Assembly (NCBI GenBank): GCA_900551715.1
Contig: URXG01000091.1
Location: forward strand, 1 to 8,022
Direction: 5' to 3'
DNA from: an uncultured Blautia sp.
GTDB lineage: Bacteria > Bacillota > Clostridia > Lachnospirales > Lachnospiraceae
Length of the DNA: 8,022 nucleotides
In this document: piece after piece, positions 1 through 4,625 of the stretch
How positions within the stretch are numbered: position 1 is the stretch's first letter
How the letters are laid out: every line of letters begins with the position of its first letter
Position numbers and translations under genes: made by a program
Notes under the pieces: model-generated
What the model was told of the DNA's origin: nothing
Seen by the model: the letters and a program-made list of their open reading frames with translations, nothing else
Databases searched by the model: none

Positions 1-723
1 CTGATAAAAAAACTAAAAGAAATGGGAATCCTTTTTGTGGCGGCAAGCGGGCGCCAGTATGCCAATATGAAGCGTATGTTTGCACCAGTGGCTGACGAGA
101 TTGCATATATCAGCGAAAACGGTGGTCTGGCACTGCAGAATGACAAAGTACTGTATCAGGACAGTTTTGATCCGGCACTGGTCAAAGAAATTGTCACTGC
201 TATCCAGGAAAATGATGGTTCAGAATTTTCCTGTTCCACAAAAGATTACTATTACATCTGTCCAAAAACAGAACATTATTACAATCTTATGATCAATGTA
301 ATTGGAAATAACTGTCATATAATAAAGAATGTGGATGAGATCACAGAGCCCTGCATGAAACTTGCAGTATATGAAAAAAACGGTAATCAGGATGCCACCA
401 CCCGACACTGGCAGGAACTTTTTGCAGGCAGATGTAAAGTAGTGACTTCCGGTGCAGCCTGGGTAGACTTTGTACCTTTCGGGACAAATAAAGCGAAAGG
501 AATTCTGGAGTTTCAGAAGAGACTGAATATCGCTCCGGAGGAATGCATGGTGTTCGGAGATGAGTACAATGACATAGAAATGCTGAAAAGTGTGCCTTAC
601 AGTTTTGCAATGAGCCATGCAAAGCCCGGTGTCAAAAAAGCAGCAGCCTATGAAACAGACAGAGTAGAAGAAGTTCTGAAAAAACTGATCAGAGCCAACG
701 GAAAGATAGAGGAGGTAGTATGA
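1..723 (+). CDS. Cof-type HAD-IIB family hydrolase, 5'-truncated by window edge
   Basis: The open frame runs in from base 1, before the ATG at 22, so the gene starts outside the window; 240 residues are visible. HAD phosphatase motifs are present in order. Motif II is the Ser of VAASGRQ (visible residue 16). A motif III-type Lys lies in GTNKAKGI (about 164-166). Motif IV is GDEYND (186-191), with the two Mg2+-binding aspartates D187 and D191. The missing N-terminal 25-35 residues should hold motif I (DxDGT), which carries the catalytic Asp. The spacing of more than 100 residues between motifs II and III fits the type IIB cap of Cof/YidA-like enzymes. These are cytosolic phosphatases of sugar phosphates, nucleotides or cofactors; the substrate cannot be read from sequence. 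The stop codon overlaps the next start (ATGA), implying translational coupling. The truncation is a window artefact, not a visible mutation. Confidence 0.93.
   Translation: MIKKLKEMGILFVAASGRQYANMKRMFAPVADEIAYISENGGLALQNDKVLYQDSFDPALVKEIVTAIQENDGSEFSCSTKDYYYICPKTEHYYNLMINVIGNNCHIIKNVDEITEPCMKLAVYEKNGNQDATTRHWQELFAGRCKVVTSGAAWVDFVPFGTNKAKGILEFQKRLNIAPEECMVFGDEYNDIEMLKSVPYSFAMSHAKPGVKKAAAYETDRVEEVLKKLIRANGKIEEVV
711..715 (+). promoter_or_regulatory. Ribosome binding site GGAGG inside the end of the HAD gene
   Basis: GGAGG lies within the last codons of the HAD gene. It is 4 nt from the ATG at 720 and 7 nt from the ATG at 723. The spacing favours the second ATG slightly, so the next protein could be 85 instead of 86 residues. 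Confidence 0.7.
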
Positions 724-980
724 TGTATACAAAAGAAAGTATTGAAACTTTTCTTAAAGAACAGGGAAGACTTTATGATGAACCGGTAGCAGAGACACCG
801 GAAGAGGCAGAAGAATTTCTGGAAGACTGCATGGCAGTAGAAGTGAATAATCTGAAAGAAGTAAGAAAGTATCTGGATGAAGCCGGCGCTGATGTCAGTG
901 GGATGTCTGATGAGGAACTGAAGGAAGCATGTGAAGTATTTGCACTGCCTTCCGGTGGATTTCTGATTGTGGAAGGATAA
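720..980 (+). CDS. Small acidic protein of unknown function, coupled to HAD hydrolase
   Basis: This 86-residue protein (85 if the ATG at 723 is used) is strongly acidic: 23 Asp/Glu against 7 Lys/Arg by my count. It has no signal peptide and no membrane segment, so it is probably cytosolic. The N-terminal two thirds look helical with many Glu (for example ETPEEAEEFLEDC); the last 15 residues (ALPSGGFLIVEG) look like a beta hairpin. Two Cys are present (in EDCMA and EACEV) but form no CxxC motif. It overlaps the HAD stop codon by ATGA and has a good RBS, which argues that it is a real, co-translated gene. I do not recognise a named family and infer no function beyond co-expression with the HAD phosphatase. 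The downstream hairpin at 993-1014 has no T-tract, so I do not call it this operon's terminator. Confidence 0.8.
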   Translation: MMYTKESIETFLKEQGRLYDEPVAETPEEAEEFLEDCMAVEVNNLKEVRKYLDEAGADVSGMSDEELKEACEVFALPSGGFLIVEG

Positions 981-992
981 GATCTGTAAAGA

Positions 993-1014
993 CAGAACTG
1001 CTGTGAAAGTTCTG
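993..1014 (+). repeat. 7-bp inverted repeat, hairpin at the 5' side of the structured RNA
   Basis: CAGAACT (993-999) and AGTTCTG (1008-1014) are perfectly complementary across an 8-nt loop. No T-run follows, so it is unlikely to be a complete intrinsic terminator. It may be the first helix of the ncRNA or a 3' end-protecting stem of the upstream mRNA. Confidence 0.6.
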
Positions 1015-1016
1015 AA

Positions 1017-1275
1017 GGGCATTCAAGTCGAACGCAGGTGAGACTTGGTGCGTGATTCTGGTCAGCGAAAGCTGACATATTCTTCTCAGAATCACTGCAC
1101 ATCCTCGCGGAGCGTTTATCTCAGTCGGAGATTGTACTCCCACTGAGAAAGACTTGTTATTACTCACCACTTGCAGAAGTGGGAGTCTTCTCGACTGAGA
1201 TAAAATCAGGAAAACAGGACAGAAACATTCTGTGTCTGGCTGCAACTGCAGAAAGGACGGAATGTTTCTTTTTAT
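1017..1275 (+). ncRNA. Structured non-coding RNA, candidate raiA-motif RNA
   Basis: This stretch has no convincing coding frame but holds a dense set of perfect complementary segments. Helices visible on the plus strand are: CAAGTC 1024-1029 with GACTTG 1042-1047; GTGC+GTGATTCTG 1048-1060 with CAGAATCAC+GCAC 1087-1100 (13 bp, one bulged T); GTCAGC-GAAA-GCTGAC 1061-1076, a GNRA-capped hairpin stacked on the previous helix; CGC/GCG 1106-1114; TTTATCTCAGTCG 1115-1127 with CGACTGAGATAAA 1192-1204 (13 bp, perfect); and ACTC(A)CCACTT-GCAG-AAGTGGGAGT 1162-1186. CGCA 1033-1036 with TGCG 1049-1052 would make a pseudoknot. An intrinsic terminator follows at 1221-1273, so RNA is made in this direction. 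Length (about 190 nt of core), complexity, pseudoknot and Clostridia context fit what I recall of the raiA motif, but I cannot verify its consensus here. I see no convincing sigma-A promoter just upstream, so it may be processed from the upstream transcript. The main alternative is an IS200/IS605-type end or omega RNA remnant. Confidence 0.75.
1221..1273 (+). terminator. Intrinsic terminator of the ncRNA / upstream operon
   Basis: AGAAACATTC (1221-1230) pairs perfectly with GAATGTTTCT (1260-1269) and runs into TTTTT (1269-1273). A small inner hairpin CTGC-AACT-GCAG (1240-1251) fills the loop. The T-tract lies on the plus strand, so it ends transcripts carrying the structured RNA. Confidence 0.8.
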
Positions 1276-1308
1276 AATACAGGAAACACAGTTCCGGTAA
1301 AACAGAAA

Positions 1309-1338
1309 TTACATAAGTCAGGAGGGGAATGATATAAT
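1309..1338 (+). promoter_or_regulatory. Sigma-A-type promoter for the surface protein gene
   Basis: A perfect -10 TATAAT (1333-1338) follows a -35-like TTACAT (1309-1314) with an 18-nt spacer. It lies after the preceding terminator and about 110 nt upstream of the start codon, leaving a roughly 100-nt 5' UTR. Confidence 0.65.
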
Positions 1339-1357
1339 CAGTAACAGATAGTCGGGG

Positions 1358-1404
1358 ACAGGACGCCGGTGTCAGTGAGTAAAGAATCTATAGCCGGAAC
1401 CTGT
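1358..1404 (+). promoter_or_regulatory. Hairpin in the 5' UTR of the surface protein gene
   Basis: ACAGG (1358-1362) pairs with CCTGT (1400-1404), and CCGG (1366-1369) with CCGG (1394-1397), separated by a small internal loop and closed by a 24-nt loop. It sits between the promoter and the RBS. I do not recognise a known riboswitch; it may be only a stabilising leader hairpin. Confidence 0.4.
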
Positions 1405-1435
1405 AGTGAAAGAAATAAGGGAAAAATCGAATAAA

Positions 1436-1440
1436 GGAGG
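1436..1440 (+). promoter_or_regulatory. RBS fixing the surface protein start at 1448
   Basis: GGAGG with 7 nt to the ATG at 1448 is near ideal. An upstream in-frame GTG at 1406 has no comparable RBS and would put 14 charged residues ahead of the signal peptide. Confidence 0.85.
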
Positions 1441-1447
1441 ATACAGA

Positions 1448-4426
1448 ATGAAAGAAAAGAAAAATATTCTTGCAGTGATTATGTCTCTTTTTATGATTCT
1501 GTCTCTGCTTCCAGTGTCGGTTTCGGCAGCAGAGCTGACCATGCTGGATGGCAAGCTGAAGATTCAGGGTACAGCCATGGCAGGGAGCACGTTAAGTGCA
1601 GAATTCAAAGATGTAAAGCCGGAAGGGCTGGAAGAAGACAGTGTCACTTATGTCTGGTATCGTAAGACTACTGATGATGAAGCAGCAGAACAGGCAGGAG
1701 AGACACCGGAACTGAAAGAATTAAGCAAAGACAAAACATACAAAGTAACCAAAGAAGATATTGGTTCCAAAATAGTACTGGAGATCACAGGCGTTGAAGA
1801 AAATGGGTTTACCGGTACACTGAAAGCAGTGACAGATTCCGTGGCTGAGAAAGCCAAAGATTCCCAGACTGACGCTACAGAAACAACCGAAGCAGCGGAG
1901 GCAGAACAGGTAGCCGAGGAAACAGAGACATCGGAGGCTGAAGCAGATGATAAGGCATCTGATGATCTGGAACAGGCAACGAATGAAGATGCGATATCAG
2001 AAACTCCGGAACCTGCAGAAGATTCTTCAGGATCAGAGGATGGATCTTACGAAAGTACTGATATTCCGGAAGCTACAGGAGATGACAGTGAAGAGAAAGC
2101 CGGAGATGCATCAATAGAGGGAATCCCAGTTGCCACAGGGGATGGAACATACGGAGGTGACACCGCAGGGAATTCAGAAAAGAACCCGGAAGCAGAAGAT
2201 CAGACAGAAGATTCATCAGATGCCCCGGCAGATTATTATCAGGCTTCTGCCAGTGTGGATGGAACAGATTCTGATGTAATGGATTTTGGAACTGTTGTTT
2301 CCGGCTCAGAGGACAATACAGAAGGTCAGTTTGTTACGGTAACCAATACGGGAAATGACACGCTTCACTTTACAGAGATCAGCCCGGAACATTTTGTAGT
2401 ACAGGACATTACAGCTCCTCTTGAAGCAGGAGAAAGTGTACAGCTTTGGGTAAGTCCAAGAGCAGGAAGTGAACCTGGAAGCTATGAAGATACCATCACT
2501 TATACCAGCGAAGAAGGTGCACAGGCTTCTTTTACAGCCAGAGTTACCGTTCAGGCTGCGGATCAGAATGGTGAAGAACCGGTTCTGACGCCAGCAGGAG
2601 AACCTACAGAGGAACCTTCAGAAACTCCAGCAGAAGAACCTACAGAGATACCGGAGGATCCGGCAGGCACGGGAGACAGTGGTTCTGTGCTCACTTCTGA
2701 GGATACGTTACTGAATACCAATGGTCAGCCTCTGACAGTAACTGTTACTAATTCAAGTTCCGAAGCCATTACAGTTGCAGCAACTTCCCAGAACGGAAAT
2801 GTTACGGTGACACCAGCCAGTGCTGTCATAGAGGCTGATGCAAGTGTTGATTTTACTGTGGCGCCTGCTGAAGATCTTAATAAAGAAACAGAATATATAG
2901 ATCAGGTTTATATTCAGGATATCAATAATCCTTCCAACACAGTTACATCAGAGGTTTCTGTGAAGATAGCAGGCAGCATTCTGAATGCTGTTGACCCGGA
3001 TCGTAAATTCGGAACAATTGTAGACCAGTATGATGATCTTCCGTCAGCACAGTCAGTAGAGATCCAGAATACAGGAAGTGTGGATGCTACAGGGCTGACA
3101 GTAACCAGCGAATATGGCACGCCGAAATATTTTTCTGCGTCACTTTCCAGTGATACTATTGGGGCAGGAGACTCTGCCACAGTTACTCTTACACCAACAG
3201 GCAATTTTACAGGAGGAAACACCTATACAGAAGCATTTACTGTAATGGATGATTCTGGTTCCAGTACCATGGTAAAAGCTGAGATCACTGTTGAGACAGC
3301 TCGTCATGAGATCAGTATCAATCAGGATGGGAAAAAACTTGATTTTGCAACAACCAAGAAGGGGTACAGTGAAGTTCAGGAAAAATCTTTCACTGTTACC
3401 AATAACGGTAATGTAACAGAGACACTGAATCAGCCTTCTGCATCAGCTTTCCAGATCAATGCAGTTGATGCACAGGCACTTATCCTAGCACCAGGAGAAT
3501 CGGTTACCTTTAAAGTAAGCCCAAAGATGGGACTGGATGTAAACACATATAATGAAACAGTTAATATTACCAGTGCTACTTCCACAGAGGCTGCTGACAA
3601 CGTGAATCTTGTATTCCAGGTAGTGAAAGGCACTGCTTCTCTGAAAAAGATCAGAAAGCCATCTAAGATCAAAGGTCTTGCCAACGGCACCAGGAAAGAG
3701 GCTTCTGCACTGAAACTTCCATCTACAGTTGTGATCGAAACAACAAACGGAAAGATGAAGGCTTCTGTTACCTGGAATGTAAAGAAGTGCAGTTATGATC
3801 CTTCCAGTACCAAGGCACAGAGCTTTACTGTAAAAGGTACAGTGACACTCCCTACAGGTGTGGACAATGATAATCAGATATCTCTTGCAACTGCAGTCAA
3901 AGTAAATGTAAAAGCATATTCTGCAAAGCAGGCACAGGCAGACAATAACAAGATTACAGGCATTGAATATAATGGTGTTTATACAACACAGTCCAGAATT
4001 TCCTTTACTGCCATAGGAGCAGGTATGGATAACGGCAGTCCACGCAGTGGAGATACACGTTATATCCCGCTGAACTGGACAGTATTGGATACTAACACCA
4101 ATGGATGGACAGCAGCTCCTTACACAGCATCCTTTGGCCTTGCCAAAAGTGGGGATTATACGTTGAAGGTAACATTCAGACAGCAGCAGTATGATGGCAA
4201 GACCTGGAAAGATTCAGAGACTTATGATACCAAACAGGTACCATTCAGTATCACCAAGGCGAAGGTTACTGCACCGGGACTGGATATCACACCGGCAGCC
4301 AATCAGAAGAAATCCGTAAAGACAGGAGATAACACACCGATAGCACCGTTTGTGATCATTCTGGCAATAGCTGTTGGAGCAATAGGCGGAGTATTTTATT
4401 ATAAATATAAAAATAAAAGAAAATAA
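1448..4426 (+). CDS. Secreted, probably sortase-anchored surface protein with tandem Ig-like domains
   Basis: The protein has 992 residues. Residues 1-27 form a signal peptide (MKEKK, a hydrophobic core, then VSVSA before AELTM). Residues 33-135 resemble a bacterial Ig-like domain with a YVWYRK strand. Residues 136-274 are an acidic, low-complexity E/D/T/S/A-rich spacer. Residues 275-369 look like an ASH/HYDIN-type Ig fold (DFGTVVSGSE, VTNTGNDTLHF, LEAGESVQLWVSP). Residues 370-412 are a short P/E/T-rich linker whose coding DNA repeats GAACCTACAGAG. Three related domains follow at about 414-508, 509-616 and 619-728, with recurring (T)NTG/TNNGN and GxSVxFxVxP patterns. Residues 730-823 resemble bacterial Ig group 4 (Big_4), and 835-940 form another beta-rich unit. 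The tail is SVKTGD (956-961), a hydrophobic segment at about 966-985 and a basic end KYKNKRK, giving a sortase-type cell-wall sorting signal with Val where (L/S)PxTG has Pro. The role is inferred as an adhesin or surface stalk; no catalytic domain is seen. It is monocistronic, with its own promoter and terminator. Confidence 0.9.
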   Translation: MKEKKNILAVIMSLFMILSLLPVSVSAAELTMLDGKLKIQGTAMAGSTLSAEFKDVKPEGLEEDSVTYVWYRKTTDDEAAEQAGETPELKELSKDKTYKVTKEDIGSKIVLEITGVEENGFTGTLKAVTDSVAEKAKDSQTDATETTEAAEAEQVAEETETSEAEADDKASDDLEQATNEDAISETPEPAEDSSGSEDGSYESTDIPEATGDDSEEKAGDASIEGIPVATGDGTYGGDTAGNSEKNPEAEDQTEDSSDAPADYYQASASVDGTDSDVMDFGTVVSGSEDNTEGQFVTVTNTGNDTLHFTEISPEHFVVQDITAPLEAGESVQLWVSPRAGSEPGSYEDTITYTSEEGAQASFTARVTVQAADQNGEEPVLTPAGEPTEEPSETPAEEPTEIPEDPAGTGDSGSVLTSEDTLLNTNGQPLTVTVTNSSSEAITVAATSQNGNVTVTPASAVIEADASVDFTVAPAEDLNKETEYIDQVYIQDINNPSNTVTSEVSVKIAGSILNAVDPDRKFGTIVDQYDDLPSAQSVEIQNTGSVDATGLTVTSEYGTPKYFSASLSSDTIGAGDSATVTLTPTGNFTGGNTYTEAFTVMDDSGSSTMVKAEITVETARHEISINQDGKKLDFATTKKGYSEVQEKSFTVTNNGNVTETLNQPSASAFQINAVDAQALILAPGESVTFKVSPKMGLDVNTYNETVNITSATSTEAADNVNLVFQVVKGTASLKKIRKPSKIKGLANGTRKEASALKLPSTVVIETTNGKMKASVTWNVKKCSYDPSSTKAQSFTVKGTVTLPTGVDNDNQISLATAVKVNVKAYSAKQAQADNNKITGIEYNGVYTTQSRISFTAIGAGMDNGSPRSGDTRYIPLNWTVLDTNTNGWTAAPYTASFGLAKSGDYTLKVTFRQQQYDGKTWKDSETYDTKQVPFSITKAKVTAPGLDITPAANQKKSVKTGDNTPIAPFVIILAIAVGAIGGVFYYKYKNKRK

Positions 4427-4440
4427 GCAATAACAATCAA

Positions 4441-4473
4441 AAGAGACATTCTGAAGTAGGATGTCTCTTTTTT
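4441..4473 (+). terminator. Intrinsic terminator of the surface protein gene
   Basis: AAGAGACAT and ATGTCTCTT form a 9-bp stem (4441-4449 with 4461-4469) with an 11-nt loop, running into a T-tract that ends at 4473. It lies 15 nt after the stop codon and separates this gene from htpG. Confidence 0.88.
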
Positions 4474-4485
4474 ATAGATGAATTG

Positions 4486-4512
4486 TTAGCACTCAAATTA
4501 AATGAGTGCTAA
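4486..4512 (+). promoter_or_regulatory. CIRCE operator (HrcA binding site), perfect consensus
   Basis: TTAGCACTC (4486-4494), a 9-nt spacer and GAGTGCTAA (4504-4512) match the CIRCE consensus exactly. HrcA represses heat-shock genes through this element and is itself kept active by GroEL. Here it ends 7 nt upstream of the -35 of htpG, so it most likely places htpG in the HrcA regulon. Confidence 0.97.
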
Positions 4513-4519
4513 ATTTTTC

Positions 4520-4548
4520 TTGACTTTTGGTCGGAAGAGGATTAGTAT
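4520..4548 (+). promoter_or_regulatory. Sigma-A-type promoter of htpG
   Basis: TTGACT (-35, 4520-4525) and TAGTAT (-10, 4543-4548) are separated by 17 nt. A TATATA at 4546-4551 is an alternative -10 with a poorer 20-nt spacing. The promoter begins 7 nt after the CIRCE operator, close enough for HrcA to hinder RNA polymerase. Confidence 0.7.
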
Positions 4549-4613
4549 ATAGAAAGACAGTAACGGAACGCTTATAAAGCTGGAAAGTTACAAAATGATA
4601 AAATGGAATTAAA

Positions 4614-4617
4614 GGAG
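4614..4617 (+). promoter_or_regulatory. RBS fixing the htpG start at 4626
   Basis: AAAGGAG ends at 4617 and leaves 8 nt to the ATG at 4626. The in-frame GTG at 4617 overlaps this RBS and so is not the start. Confidence 0.8.
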
Positions 4618-4625
4618 TGGATAAT

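Noticed and set aside
220..732. Minus-strand open frame of 170 codons opposite the HAD gene
   Set aside because: It is the shadow of a gene with clear HAD motifs and good codon structure; rich in Cys, Phe, His and Tyr as expected for an antisense frame.
1017..1205. IS200/IS605 transposon end, MITE or TnpB/IscB guide-RNA remnant
   Set aside because: The subterminal-like hairpin at 1162-1186 raised this, but there is no tnpA, tnpB or iscB fragment, no recognisable element boundaries, and an intrinsic terminator follows directly. Kept only as an alternative to the ncRNA call.
895..1245. Minus-strand open frame of 116 codons across the gap after the small acidic gene
   Set aside because: It runs antisense through the structured RNA block, has no good RBS, and its conservation, if any, would follow from RNA helices; frames opposite structured RNAs are often misannotated as genes.
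1273..1278. TATAAT as a second promoter -10
   Set aside because: It overlaps the T-tract of the terminator and has no -35 at a suitable distance; the TATAAT at 1333-1338 has a better partner and position.
1406..1447. GTG start 14 codons upstream for the surface protein
   Set aside because: No RBS at suitable spacing and it would place a charged stretch before the signal peptide; the ATG at 1448 has an ideal RBS.
2595..2655. Short tandem repeat GAACCTACAGAG as a mobile or regulatory repeat
   Set aside because: It is in frame within a P/E/T-rich linker and is explained by low-complexity protein sequence.
2914..3690. Minus-strand open frames opposite the surface protein gene
   Set aside because: Short, no ribosome binding sites, fully inside a single large coding gene with clear domain repeats.
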